DNA of 64,000 nt from Phanerochaete sordida (GCA_019973155.2 BPQB01000037.1:1-64000); one strand, 5' to 3'. Shown: positions 1 through 11,653, counted from the stretch's first letter. The notes: generated by a model not told the origin, from the letters alone. Program-made: numbers and translations.

Positions 1-551
1 CTGAAATATTTGTATTGAGGTAAGCCAGAACGTTCCCACGCATTGGGCAGAAATCCGTTCCGGTGCAGAAAACCCTCCAAAGTCCTGGGTGTAAGAACGA
101 TTCTTCATTTCATTCAGAAATCGTAACAAAGTAATATATACAGTAATTCTGAGATAAGACTGATAATCATCGCAGATAAGACCTTCCCCGCCTCCATCCC
201 GATACTCCTTGAGGGAGCCTCAGCGTCCGTGGGTGCTGGTCAGGAGTCTGGTCTACAGGGCTCTTCAGACAGCTGCGGAGATGCATTCAGTAAGCAAAGT
301 TCACCGGGATGCTTTGTCCAATGCGTTCCAAAATCTAGTCTGCAGGGCTTTCCAGACAGCATCCAGCATGTCAATCTGTTCCATGCAACTACTTATTTCC
401 ACCAGGAATACTAGCCAAATCTCCTGTGTTTGGCAAGGATCCTGATCAAGGACAACTAATCATTATTTCCAAAGCAAAGACAGCAACAAGACCATACAAT
501 GTGCCGCGCCCTTCCAGAGGACAGCAGCAGACAGCAGACGTACGGAACGGT
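1..551. other. Intergenic, no gene recognised
   Basis: No convincing coding sequence is visible; the short open frames match no family I know. An imperfect 23-bp direct repeat occurs at 251-273 and 338-360 (core CAGGGCT, ending CAGACAGC). The right part is the 3' flank of the p24 gene, whose stop lies at 552-554. Confidence 0.5.
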
Positions 552-1426
552 TTATACTTTGTACCGCCGGCCGGTCTTCGTGAAGAATGTCTGGAGGACA
601 TAAACTTGCAGGCTGTACGGGCGTCAGCGCGTGCATCACACGACAAGATGCGCCAGAGGGACGCACACTGCCATGCCGACGATGCCCATGACTTCTAGGA
701 CAGCATACCAGAATAGTTGGCTGCGAGGGGGTCAGCGACGGCGAGCGGGAAAGGGACAGCGCGACGGACTTCGTGGTGGACTTGACGATGTCGAAGCCAC
801 GGTTTTCTCGTGTGTGGAAGCTGGCAGACGTCAGAGACATGTACGCGCGAAGGGAATAGGGGACGCACTATTTCTGGGTGCGCTTGATGTTGAGAAGCAT
901 GCCGTTGAGGCGGAATATGCTCTCCTCGAGCGCACTCGTCTGCTCAGAGATCTGGGTCGTGCGCGCAGGCGGGTCGCGGCGGGGCTCGCTCTCGACCATG
1001 ATGTCAAAGTCGACGAGCTTCTCGGTGAGGGTGCTCATGTCGTTTTCGAAGCAGAAGGCGTACTCGCCAGGCGTGTTCGCGGTGAGGACGTAGTCGCCCT
1101 GGCGTTCACGCTGGCCATCGAGCAGCACCTTGTCGTTGGGGTCGCGCACCTCGAAGTCGATGTCAAAGGAGCCGCCTGATTGTACCTAGAGCGACGTCAA
1201 GATGGTGACGCGAGCGAAGCGTTGGGGGACGCACGGCAAAGTAGAACTGGGAAACGTCAGAGGGTGCGGGATGTGGGGAAGGCTAGGGACGTACGCCGAG
1301 CTTCTCGCCAGCCTTGTCTACGTCGGCATAGAAGCAGAGGCGCTCGTTCGCGGCGAGGGCGGTGGTGAGGGCGGTGGCGGCGACGTACTCGGCGAAGGCG
1401 AAGGCGGCGAGGACGGAGAGGCGCAT
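552..1426 (-). CDS. p24/emp24-GOLD family cargo receptor
   Basis: This is a p24 (TMED/Erp) family protein of ER-Golgi COPII/COPI vesicles, which helps load cargo and maintain coat traffic. I resolve six exons: 1295-1426, 1235-1246, 869-1185, 770-820, 667-720 and 552-612. They sum to 627 nt, or 208 codons plus stop, the usual size for the family. Features in order are a signal peptide (MRLSVLAAF...), a GOLD domain with the two conserved Cys (RLCFYADV and YAFCFENDMST), a coiled-coil stretch (EQTSALEESIFRLNGML), the KYFHTRENR motif and one C-terminal membrane span ending in a short tail, GRRYKV. There is no dilysine signal. FYFAVQSGGSFDIDFEV points to the fungal gamma/Erp-like branch. Exon 2 is only 12 nt. 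The gene is divergent from the Rua1-like gene, with 156 bp between starts. Confidence 0.9.
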
Positions 1427-1541
1427 GGTTGCTGCACAACTCGTAGCACGGCGGGCGCCTGCGGGCGTCGGTGCTGCCACGTGGCGCACAAACAACGCGC
1501 AAACAACGCGCTTCTCGCTCCGCTGCTGTCAAAAGGGAGAT

Positions 1542-1548
1542 TATAAAA
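1542..1548 (+). promoter_or_regulatory. TATA box of the Rua1-like gene
   Basis: TATAAAA lies 35 bp upstream of the ATG at 1583, inside the 156-bp bidirectional spacer shared with the p24 gene. The transcription start must therefore be very close to the ATG. Confidence 0.55.
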
Positions 1549-1582
1549 GGCCAGAGTGGGGGTCTGGCTGCTCGGGGTCGCG

Positions 1583-4298
1583 ATGCTTTCGTTCCCCGCG
1601 ACGCCGCCTGCTCGCTCGCAGCGCCTGAGCCTCGACTCGCCGTTCTTCCAGGCCCCCGCCTTCGTCCCCTGCGACTCGCCCACCCCCCGCCGCGACTGTC
1701 CCTACCCCGACCTCACCGCCCGCCCGTCCTACCGCACCCTCACCGCCGCAGACACCCTCCTTCATCTCGCCAGCTCCCCTGCGCCTTCTCCCCGAATCAG
1801 CCTCTACCCGTCGACGAGCACCAGCTCCAATGCACATTCGCAAAGCACGCAGAGCACCTTTCCGCCGTCCCCTGGCCCGACCACGCCTAGTCGCAGCATC
1901 ATGCACTTTGATCGTTCCAAGCTCGACGTGCTAGCCCATCCTTTCAGCTCGCCACACGCCCTCTTCTACTCCCCGCGCTACCTCGGGCCCTCTGATAACT
2001 CGCCGTTCGGCGCAGTCTCTTGCTCGCCTGTGCTACACGAGGATGAGCGAAGAGAGCAGGAGCGTGCCCGCGTGCGCGAGCGTGACGCCAGATCACGTAT
2101 GCTTGAGCCCCCAGCCAAGCGACAGAGGACAGGTAAGCCCTCCACAAGCCCTTCAGCGCATCGAATGCTCACTATATGCGCTCTCGATTTCGCAGAATAT
2201 ACCTCTGCCGTGGCACCCCGAGGCAGCCGCGTCCGCACCTACCGCCGTCTGCTCGACACTACGATATCTCACGCCGACTTCAAGCTTTCCAATCGCTATG
2301 CACGTACTGACCACGATGATGAACTTACTAACAGCGTACGTCCCTTGTTATCGCTTTGCTGATCATGTTACTGACGATCCCGCAGTCTCTAGAACCCGAT
2401 ACTGACCTGGCCTTCAACACCGACTCTGAGCCTGCGGCAGCAGCATCGTCGTCTCCAGCCCCCTCGACTGAGCTCATGTATCCGAGCTCTCCTCCGCGCC
2501 CCTGCCCTTCGTCGCAGACGTCGCTGTCACCACTCTCAGATCTCTCTGACACTAGGGACCTCACGTCGTCGTCATCCTACTCTCCTACTTCTACACTAGA
2601 AGCTACGGACTTCCAGCCGAGACCTAGCGCCTTTTCGGCGCGCATATGGCCGGGAAGGGGGACGAGCATGAGTATAGGTACCGCCGCCGTGACCGGGACT
2701 GGCACACCCCGTCGTCCACGTGCTAACGCAAGCAAGGCGACAGCTACGACGGAGACCGCCGTTTCCTTCCCGCCGCTTCACCTCTCACCATTCCGCTACG
2801 TACCCAAGGAGGCAGCCGGCCGCGGTCGCCACCAGGACGAGGCCCTTCTGCAGAACGAGCCAACGGAGTCTGCCGACACCGAATGCTGCCAGTCGCCATG
2901 CGCCGAGTCTCGCCTCCTAGACGAAGACGAAGACGTGCAGTTCAAACCGGAGGACTGGATGCGAAGTCCGCCCCGGACGCGTGCGCGTGCGCGAACTGTG
3001 CCAGGACCTTCTTCCCAGAGCGAGGTTACCGTTCCTATCCCGGAGACCCCTCCCGCTCGTCTTCGTTTCAGGAAGCGCAGACGCGCAGCTATAACTTACA
3101 ACGAAGATAGCGACAGCGAGTACTCGGAGTTCTTCGAGGATGCGGTACGGGAGGAGCAGTCCCGTCCGTCGAAGCGCAGACCGACCGAGCCCCGCCGCGT
3201 CGTCCGGCAAGCCACAGCGAGCCGTCGCTCTGCCAGCGTCCGTCTCCCCTCGACCCCGCCACGCGACGCCACCCCCGAGGAAGAGGACGAGGGCGAAATC
3301 TCCGACGAAACGACGGAGTTTGCTCTGCGCACGCTGCCCTCGCACGTCACGAAGCACGCACGCTTCCCGCTCTTCTACCGCGCATTCGCGGTACCCTCGT
3401 ACGGCGTGGAGCTTCCGTCGTTCGAGGCACGCCCCGAGACGGCGCACGCGCTCGGAGGAGCCGTCGCGAACGCCCCGCGTGGGCCGCTCGACCTGTACAC
3501 GCCGCGATGGGTGCGCGGGAAGGGCGGCGCGAAGGTGCGTTTGGGCGGTGTGGATGCGTACAAAGGCTGATTGATTGCGCTTTGGTAGGTTGGGATGTGT
3601 CCCGTGTGTATCGAGCCGCCCGAGCGTGGTGGCATTGGGCGGAAGATATGGCTGTATACGAAGTTCAGCGCGTACAAGTGGTACGTCGTCCCGTCGCTCT
3701 GTGTCGCTCGGGATAGTCCTGACCGGACCTCGTAGAGTGGAATCGTTATCTTTATGTTTACCGAGGTCTGACCATGAGTGGCGCAGCTATCATATGCAGT
3801 ACGCTCACGGTACGTCTTCTCGCCGGTTTCTGGGGAAGTTTACTGACCATGTTCACCACATCCTGTCCGCGGTCTTGTTTGTATTCAACACTTTGCACCA
3901 CTCCGTTCCATGTACCCCTCCGACATTCGCGCTCCGCAGGCATCTCTTCCTCCGGAAAGCCCTTCTCGCCGCCTGTCGCGTTCAAGCACCTGACACGTCC
4001 TGCCTGTGGGAGACAGGAGAAAGCACGCATCCTGCAAGGCCGGTGCCACGCATGCTCCAAGTGGGTCAATGTCGAGGGTGTGAAGGACGTCGAAGTCAAG
4101 GTGCGCCGAGGCCCAGTTTCGGTTCCACGCTTTGAGGACGTCGAGTCACTGATGCGCTCATCCATGACGCAGGTCCCCGAGATTTTCTGGTGGAAACACG
4201 CCTCGAAGTGTCACGACGGGAGCAACATTGCTGGTGAGGGCGGCTGCTACGTCGAGAATGACGTGTGGCGCGCTGCTGTTGGACACGCGCAAGACTAG
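1583..4298 (+). CDS. Rua1-type transcription regulator
   Basis: This is a large Ser/Pro-rich nuclear protein with a C-terminal Rua1-type domain (DUF4451), named after the Ustilago maydis regulator of ustilagic acid synthesis. The N-terminal half is low complexity with basic patches (EPPAKRQRTG, RFRKRRRAA) suited to nuclear import. The conserved part starts near HVTKHARFPLFYRAF and continues as GMCPVCIEP, then KFSAYKCYHMQYAHGISS, PFSPPVAF, RCHACSKWV, VKDVEVK and IFWWKHASKC. Together these give paired Cys/His ligands of an atypical zinc finger. Introns interrupt this domain, with acceptors near 3588, 3786 and 3940; the stop is TAG at 4296-4298. I chose ATG 1583 because the frame is open from there and the TATA box is just upstream. 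The targets are unknown, and no glycolipid genes are in the window. Confidence 0.8.
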
Positions 4299-5514
4299 TC
4301 TGTGCTCCGACCGCCAGCTCAGCCCTCAAACGCGTCTCGTGGTCTGCCCGCTCTTCTTGCCTTCCTCGCGTTGAACGTCAAGTGCCAGTCTGCATCTCGC
4401 TCGCCCCGTTTGCATCTCCCAGGTTCAGCATCTGCTCTCAGCTACCGCTTTCGCCTCCATTTATTCCTCGTCGGCCCGCCTAGGGTCGGTCCCATCACGG
4501 CCTCTCGCCCATCCACGCACCCTCTCCGCGCCTTCACTGAATTGACCCAGGGCGCCGGCCATCCCCGACCTGCGCGCACCCTCTCAGTGTACCGCCAATC
4601 GCTCCCAGGACGGACGATCGGCGCACGGATCGGCGTGCTGTGCCCCCGCCCGCCCGCTCTCGGCTGTTTCTCGCCCCTGCACCTGTTCTGCTGATCTCGC
4701 GGTTTAAGCCGCGTGCTTTATGTCTCGCGCTCGCTCGTCCCGCTTTTACGTCTCGCTCTGCTGCATCGGATGGATGTCTCTCTTTCGCTGTGTCTGTATC
4801 ACTAATCATGGCTGCCTCGCTATCGCTCCTTGACCTCCTGCACGACTTCGCTTTCATGTCGACGTTCACCTGTATCTCCCGCCTACTGCTCCCGCTCTCG
4901 CTGTGGCCTTCTCTCGCTGCTTTCGTCCCTTCGCATACTCGCTCTCGCATGCTGCTCAACCCGGATTATTATTTGCACCATTATTTGCACATTATTTGCA
5001 CTCGCACGTCGTTATCTGCACACCGCTGCTGTATTTTACCCCGTCGCACATACCCCGTTCTCCAGCACCATGATATCTGCACCTGCATGTAACGCCCTCG
5101 GACTCGGACTCATGTACTCGCTGCCCATGTAGCCATCTTATCTCCCGGCACCTGTTACCGCAGACAAAATTCGCTCGGATGTACTTAGAACTAGCCTTCG
5201 CACGGACCGCCCGCCCTCGTCGACGAATGAGAAGGCCTGTATTTCACACCACTTATATGATAAATAGCTACGTATACAAGATGCAAAGGCGAGATGCGAG
5301 GAGTGATATGAACTATGCGAGTCGGTAAGCTTTGTGTGAGAGAACGAGTATGTATGGGCGTGTGCGAGCATAAAGAGATCCAGGAGCGAGTTCATATGCA
5401 TACAACTTGATGTGAGTGGTGTACAGGGCTAGTATTACACGCAGCAGTGTCCGGAGTAGGGTATGCGGTGATATAGGCCGTGGCAGTGCGCGGGGGAGGG
5501 GGCCGGTGCGGTGT
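4299..5514. other. Intergenic, pyrimidine-rich; short tandem repeat
   Basis: This is the 3' flank of the Rua1-like gene and of the convergent phosphatase gene. The + strand is C/T-rich over 4300-4960. Three tandem 11-12 bp units (ATTATTTGCAC) lie at 4968-5001. No coding signal stands out. Confidence 0.5.
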
Positions 5515-7547
5515 CTATGATGACGGTTCTGACGGCGACACGACTGCGACGAGCACACAGATGTCTACCCCCGACGTCAGCATCACGTACACGCTCGGGA
5601 AACAGCAAGGAGACGCACCGTCGGGCTTCCCGCCGTCGAACCACCGGCCCTGCTCGCGCGCGCGCCGCGCAAACGGGATCTCGTCCTCGGCGTCGACGGG
5701 CACGGGCCGCGCCGCGGCGGGTGCGCGGCGGAGGCCCTTGCGCTCGGACACGCAGCGCGCGCGCGAGCAGAGCGCCTCGCTGAGCATGCCCGCGAGCGTG
5801 CTGCGGCGGAGGAGCGCGGTGTCGACGGCGCCTGCCGCGGGCGCGGGCGGCGCGGCCATGAACGAGTGGCGGAAGCGCACGACCTCGTCGAGGATGTCCT
5901 CGTCCCAGAGGTTGTCGCTGAGGCCGTCGCTCGCGAGCACGAGGATGTCGTCCGCCTCGACGGGCACGGCGAAGACCTGTGCGTCGCGCGGGCGTGTGCT
6001 CGAGGCGGGGCCGAGCTGCACGGGGGTGTTGAACTGGAAAGGGAATGGTCAGCATATGTCATGCAGGGGCGCGCGCCGCTGGGAAAGACGGGTACGCACG
6101 TCCCACCACATCTCCTCCGTCCGCCACACGATGGCGTCGTCGCGGATGAGCATCGCCATGCAGTCGCCCAGGTGTGCGACGCGGAGCACGGCGCCGCGGT
6201 CGCTCGTCGGGGTATGTGCGGTCTCGGTGCGGCGCACCTGCCGTGGGAGCAGCGGTACGGGCATTCGTGGTTTTGGCGCTGGGGTATTCGTGTGGTCCAG
6301 AACCGCAAGAAGTGCGGTCGACGAGCCCTCCATTAGGGGGACAGAGATCGAGGGTTGACAAGGTGGTGCACTGGGAGGCGCGGGCGGCGGCGATGGGGAG
6401 GCTGTTTTCTGTCGACTGGGCCCTGGCTGTGAGAATTCTGCGCCGCACTGCGCATTTTGAGGTGCTCGGTCGCCGTCCGCGGCGTCGGCTGGCGGGACAA
6501 CGTGTGCTCGGAGCGTCTTATCGAAGGCGCGCTCAAGCACCATGAGTACGTCAAGGCCATCCGCAAGATCTTCTAGCGAGTCATCGAGCTCCTGAGATAG
6601 CAGCCCGAGCTCGGAGTCTTCCGCGCTAGCAGACCGGAAGGGTAAATATACACAGCGCCTCGGAGAAGAGCTATAGACGGACCTTGAGTCGAAGGCGTCT
6701 GACGGATGTCTTCCTGAAGCAACCTCTTCGCAGCAGTAGTTCATGAGCCGGTGCGCGAAGAGAGCACTCGGACTCGGGCCCTCGCTGCGAGCTGTTTTCG
6801 GACGACCCTTAGGATGCGATAGCAATGGAGATGACATGGCGACGCACCTTTGCCCTTTGCCCGTGCCCACCCGCCGACGCCATCTGCGATGCCCATAGCA
6901 TTTTCGCGGATGAAATAGGCGTCTTCGCCAACCTGCACCGCGGTGCTCCCGTCATGCGAAGCGCTGGTCGACGTGAAAGGCTTGTTCATGTGGCCGCCAC
7001 GGCCTGCTCGCGGGTCGCGCGAATGTTTTGGAATGCCATAGGCACCGACATCGAGGTGGTAGCGTGTCCGCTGGCGCTTCGAGGGGTGTGTTGTCTCGGA
7101 GCCGCTTTCAAGGGAGGCATTGAGCGGAGAGGAGCCAAAGGAGGTATATGGGTAGAAAAGAGGATAGTGGGAGGCGTTGCTGTTCAGTGAAGACTGCGAA
7201 GAGCCAGAGGAGAAGACAAGAGAGTACGGCGGAGGTCCGGAGTGTTGTGAGTGACTCTGCGGGGTATTGGACTGTCCGGAGTTGGTGTGCCCTTCGACCT
7301 CGTACTTGACTTCCGCGGCGAGGCGGGTTGCATAGCCGCTAGAGCCAGGGCGCGAGCTCGGCGGTGGTGGTGTTGGCGGTGTATCGAAGAAGGCAAATGG
7401 CAGCGAAGCTTGTGACGCCGTGTAGAGCGAGCGAGACGAGCAAGCCGAGTTGGAGCGCACCCGCGCGACGGGAACGGAGGTCTGGGTTGAAGTGGAGGCC
7501 GCGAGAGGGCGCGGGATGGCCGAGTAGAGTCTCTTGTGCACCTTCAT
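5515..7547 (-). CDS. PTC7: PTC7-type PP2C protein phosphatase
   Basis: This is a metal-dependent Ser/Thr phosphatase of the PTC7/PPTC7 group, known in yeast to act in mitochondria (Coq7, coenzyme Q synthesis) and, as a splice form, at the nuclear envelope. The N-terminus is long, Ser/Thr-rich and basic, compatible with a targeting presequence. The catalytic domain follows: GEDAYFI, then MGIADGVGGWA, HLGDCMAML, DDILVLASDGLSDNLWD and near the end VDICVLVAVV, which supply the expected metal-binding Asp residues. About four exons are needed; joins lie near 6847/6800, 6690/6630 and 6100/6030. An acidic and Pro-rich insertion of over 100 residues separates the second and third motifs. The ATG at 7545-7547 opens the frame and TAG at 5515-5517 ends it. 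Confidence 0.85.
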
Positions 7548-7707
7548 CGCTGGCGACAGTGAGCAAAGGGGCGGCGGGGCGAGAAAGTCGGCGGGGATGG
7601 GCGGAGCAAGTTAAAGTAATAAATGGACGAGGACAGGGCAATCAAGTGCGGGGAATATGCGGCCCGGCTAATCCCGACACATATTAGGCGCCATGGGCGC
7701 CCTAGTA
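7548..7707. other. Upstream region of the PTC7-like gene
   Basis: AT-richer promoter-side DNA with no coding signal. It ends at the TA target site of the MITE. Confidence 0.4.
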
Positions 7708-7941
7708 CTGTACCGATTTTACCAACAGTTCACGTCACGGGTCACAAGGACCATTCGTGAACTGGAGTCCGAAGTCACAGGGAGCTCTGCGGCGGGCGCT
7801 GGCGCGCCGAACGTCCTGCTTGACGACTTCCCGGCCCTCTGATTGGCCGCTTGGGCGTCCCGACGCGCGCTGAACTGTGAACTGGGTGAAGATCAAGTGT
7901 CCGATGTCACAGGCCGTGAACTAGAGGTAAAATTGGTACAG
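7708..7941. mobile_element. MITE-like element with TA target-site duplication
   Basis: This is a 234-bp non-coding element bounded by a 16-bp terminal inverted repeat, CTGTACCRATTTTACC, with one mismatch between the ends (7708-7723 and 7926-7941). TA flanks it on both sides (7706-7707 and 7942-7943). The inverted repeat resumes after a few bases with AGTTCACG. The interior carries several subterminal GTGAACT motifs and a direct repeat of about 15 bp (GTCCGA-A/T-GTCACAGG). The TA duplication suggests mobilisation by a Tc1/mariner- or pogo-type transposase. It contains no transposase gene. Confidence 0.7.
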
Positions 7942-8537
7942 TAACCCCGTATGCGACCAGGCCCTGCTTCCAAAGCTCTTCATGGTCAGAAGACGGTGCT
8001 ATATCAGTCCCAGGACCCGGCAAGGTTCATAGCAATTCCCAGAGCTCCCCGTCGTATGCACCCAAACAGTTCAACGCCGTGCAGCACGTATACTGTGCGG
8101 GTACACCAAGGCCATCGACCGTTACACGTGCCGATTCCTGGAGCTTCCAGCAACACGCCCGTCGCCGAGATGTGTCGCCGCTCACAGTCATCCCACACCT
8201 CGCATGCAGCACGAAAGCTAAAAGGCAAACGTGGTTTGTCACCTGGGACCTACTGTACTTAGGTCCCGTTTTACCCTCTGCCGCACACCCTTTGTTCACT
8301 AGTCACATCCGGACTGGCAGGTAATATCATTGTAACGCGTACTATTCAGACTCGGTGAGATCGAAGATGCCTTGCGATGTCAGCGTGAGCAAGGGACTGA
8401 CGGCGAAGAGGAGCACATAATTTCTTGGATCTCCGTGATCTAGATGACGCTTTCTATTCTTCCGACCTAGCGATATATTGTACATCCTGTGCTACGCTCT
8501 CGGTAACGATTGTTTCGCCCTCGATGCTCGCGTTGAC
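7942..8537. other. Intergenic, no gene recognised
   Basis: Spacer between the MITE and the 3' end of the aldehyde dehydrogenase gene. TACTGTAC followed by GTTTTACC at 8251-8274 resembles a decayed end of the same MITE family. Nothing else is visible. Confidence 0.4.
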
Positions 8538-10712
8538 TTAGGTGCGCAGCTTCATGTGCACACTCTTCGCCCTCGTGAGCTGGTCGTAGCCTGCCCGCGC
8601 CGGACACGAGTCAGCAACGCACGCCACAGACAGAAGCAACACGGGCACGCACCGAACTTGCTCAGGCTGACACCGCGCCCGCTGTTCTTGACGCCAGTCC
8701 ACGCGAGCGCAGGGTCGAGGTAGTCGCACCGGTTCAGGAACACCGTCCCCGCCTCGACGCCCTCCGCGAACACCTCCTCAAACACGCGCAGCGACTCTGC
8801 GTTTCCCGCGTCCGTCCACACCGACGCCGTCAGCCCGTACGGCGAGTCGTTCATCAGCGCAAGTGCCTCCGCGTCCGACGCGACCTTCTGGATCCCGACG
8901 ACGGGCCCGAACGTCTCCTCCTGCGGGCGATGTCAGCACACGGACGCGCGCGGACGCGCCGGACGCACCGTCATGACCTCCATCGCTGTAGGCAATGGGC
9001 GTGAGTGCGAGTGCCAGAGAAGACGGACGGCGACTTACTGTGGTCCACATTCACGAGCACCTGTGGTGCGATGTACGTCGTGCCCCTGCAGCCGGACCAC
9101 AGCCGTGTCAGCGGAAGCTTGCAGAAAGATGGCATGGCCGCGCGGACGGGCGCGGCCAGGGCACAGAAAGCCAAACGGAGCACGGCGTGCAGGGACGCTG
9201 CGGGCGCGAGCCGCCCAGGGTCGCGCCCGCGCAGGAAAACAGTACGGAATGGAAGCGTGGGACAGGACTCACGGCTCCGCCGCTGCGAACAGCTCTTCAG
9301 GGACCAGGGCCGTCGCGCCGGCCTTGACTGCGCGCAGTCAAATAGACGTTTGCGCGGCAGCGGTCAGCAACGCGGTCAGCGCGACCGGAGCGGGCCTTGC
9401 TCACCGGCATCCGCGACCTGTTTGCGTATCCGCGCGGCGCTCGCGAGACTCACCACCGGCCCGAGGTTCGTGTCTGGCTGTGTCGGGTCGCCGAGCTTGT
9501 ATTTCTAGCTCGCGGCGATACATGTCAGCAGAGCGATACAGGAACCCGTTCTGGCGTAACTAACGCACCTTGGTCAGCTCGACGAACTTCGCCACGAACG
9601 GCTCATACACATCTTGGTGGACGTAGATCCGCTGCACGCCCGCCAAACATGTCAGCGGCAGCACGTGCACGGACAATTGCGCGACGCACCTCGATGGCGC
9701 AGCAGCTCTGCCCAGAGTTGAAGAACGCGCCGTCGACGAGCTCGCCGACCGTGTACTCCAGGTCCGCATCCGGGCGCACGTACGCCGGGTCCTTGCCTCC
9801 GAGCTGTGCGTCGTGAGCCCCACGCCCATCCCTCAGCGCGCGGACGTACCTCGAGCGCGACGCCCTTGAACCCGCGCGCCTCGACGGCGGCCTTCTCGAC
9901 GGCCTGCCCGCCGACGACGCTGCCCGTGAAGCTCACAAAGTCGACCGCGGGGTGCTGCACGGCGCGCGTCGTGAGCGCGGGCGAGAGGTGCAGCACCTGG
10001 ATGCACGCAGGCGGGACGCCGGCGCGCGTGAGGGCCGCCGCGAAGCGTTCGGCGGTCAGCGGGGTCTGTGGCGAGGGCTTCAGCAGCACGGCGTTGCCCG
10101 CGACTATCGCGGGGAGCACGGCGTTGATGGAGACGAGGTATGGGTAGCTGCCGGGCGATTAGGGCGGGATCTGAACGGGGCACACGCGACGCACTTCCAG
10201 GGCGCAATGACGAGCACGACGCCGAGCGGGGTGCGCTTGATGTACCGCCGGAAGCCGGGCTTATCGGTGTCGGCGAGGGAGACGTCGGATAGCGAGGACT
10301 CGGCGATCGAGAGCATGTACTCTGACCGCTCGAGCATGCCGCGGACCTCGCCAGCACCCTGCGAGACAGGCCTGCCAGCGTCTCAGATGAGTATGTTCGC
10401 CGCCGAACCCTGCACGCCGCGCACCTGCCCATCTGCTGCGTGAGCTCCATCGGAATCTCGTCGCTCATCTTCTTGAACTCTTCCTGCACGAGCAACACGT
10501 CCTAAGCATTCCTCGACATAGACCTTCGCACACAGGCGCACCATGAACTTCCTTCCGATCTGTATCCTCTCCTGCAGCGACACCTTCGCCCACTGTTTCT
10601 GGCCCTCCGCGGCGCGCTGGATGGTGGCATCGAGCTCGGCCTCAGAGGGGTACGTGCGCTCGACGAGCGGTTTCTGACTGTGGGGAGTAATCGTGGTCTG
10701 TATCTCTACCAT
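8538..10712 (-). CDS. Aldehyde dehydrogenase (NAD(P)+)
   Basis: This is an aldehyde dehydrogenase superfamily enzyme oxidising an aldehyde to its acid with NAD(P)+. Spliced motifs in order are VLVIAPWNYPYLVSINAVLP, AGNAVLLKPSPQTPL, FVSFTGSVVGGQAVEKA (cofactor loop), VALELGGKDPAYV (general-base Glu), FNSGQSCCAIERIYV (catalytic Cys), EETFGPVVG and a C-terminal KNSGRGVSLSKFG. About ten exons are required, with introns of about 40-60 nt mostly beginning GTGCG. The first ATG that suits the family is at 10710-10712 (MVEIQTTITP); the frame extends upstream only to a GTG. The overall pattern resembles succinate-semialdehyde dehydrogenase-like ALDHs, but the substrate cannot be told from sequence. No targeting peptide is obvious, so it is probably cytosolic. 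Confidence 0.9.
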
Positions 10713-10978
10713 CGCTGCTATCTCGCCGTCGTGGCCGTCGTCGTGGTCGTCGTTCACAAGAAAGCGGTTAAGGACTACCTCCTCGAGTGGTGTCACGTGA
10801 TTATAGGGAGATGCCGGCCCATGTAACTTACTGATGTAAGTAAATAATGACCGTAAGCCTGTAAGTAAGGGGTGTAAGTTGTTATTTCTTACAGAGACGT
10901 CTAATGGGTAAGTTACAGTAAGTAAATGTAATTAAGTCCTGTAAGTTGCAGGGTAAGCTGTCAGTTAGCCCCCTACAC
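10713..10978. repeat. GTAAG-rich AT island upstream of ALDH
   Basis: From about 10825 to 10970 the sequence is dominated by variants of TGTAAGT and TAAGTAA, with roughly ten GTAAG cores plus the inverse CTTAC. The first units can fold (CTTACTGATGTAAG). It is much more AT-rich than its surroundings and sits in the ALDH promoter region. It may be a small degenerate repeat or mobile element; its function is unknown. Confidence 0.5.
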
Positions 10979-11228
10979 CTACAACTCCGGAATGTCGAAA
11001 GCGTCGATCGGGCCCTCCTCGAACACTGCTTCCTCGGCCTCTGCATCTTTCTCTAGATTGAGCGATTCTTCGGCGTGCCCTCCGCCAACACCGCGCTCAA
11101 CACCGCCCAACAGAGGTTGAGCGTGGGTCCAGGCCCATCCATATGCTGTAGATATCGGAAAGGAACGTCTCGGAGATGGAATACAGAGCGTCGGGATTAG
11201 TATCGTCACCGTCCATCTCTGCGTTCAT
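10979..11228 (-). pseudogene. Possible short gene or gene remnant
   Basis: An open frame from ATG 11228 (MNAEMDGDDTNPDALYSISE) runs to SIWMGLDPRSTSV and stops. The adjacent frame then continues plausibly (LGGVERGVGGGHAEESLNLE) to an acidic end, FDIPEL, with its stop at 10979. Joining them needs a frame change, and no clean GT-AG intron is seen. I do not recognise the protein. It could be a relic, a short gene with an odd intron, or chance. Confidence 0.25.
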
Positions 11229-11653
11229 GATGGTCGGAGGTCTGCTACCTGGAGGACGTCGTGTGCGGTGTAGTCCTCGCTGCAGGGCGTTGTCCACGCG
11301 CGAAGATTGTATTACAAGTATTATACCACACAGTCCAATAAATCGTAAATCTATCATTCCGCCGTAATGACCATGGCTGTTGTGCTAAACAAGCCCTCTA
11401 ACGGTGCCTAGCTAGCATGCTGCCCTACACCGGAGCGCATCGATCGCGACTTACACTATCCTCAAGCAGCATCTCCCCCGCCGGCGCCTAATACCACGCG
11501 AGCGATCGGGCGCGGCGATCTGCGCAAGTTTTACACAGACGCCCGCGTGCGTCGAGCAGAGGGGGGGGCGGGAAAGCGAAATAATTACAGCCAGGACGAC
11601 CTGCACGCCGTGCCCCCTCTTTCTCTCTTTTCTTCCCGCACGGCCGAGCAAAC
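11229..11653. other. Promoter region of GAR1
   Basis: No gene is seen here. It contains the upstream region of GAR1, with a C/T-rich stretch immediately before the GAR1 ATG, as is common for highly expressed ribosome-biogenesis genes. Confidence 0.4.

Noticed and set aside
8251..8274. Second MITE copy
   Set aside because: Only one end resembles the terminal repeat and has an internal insertion; no partner end or TA duplication found.
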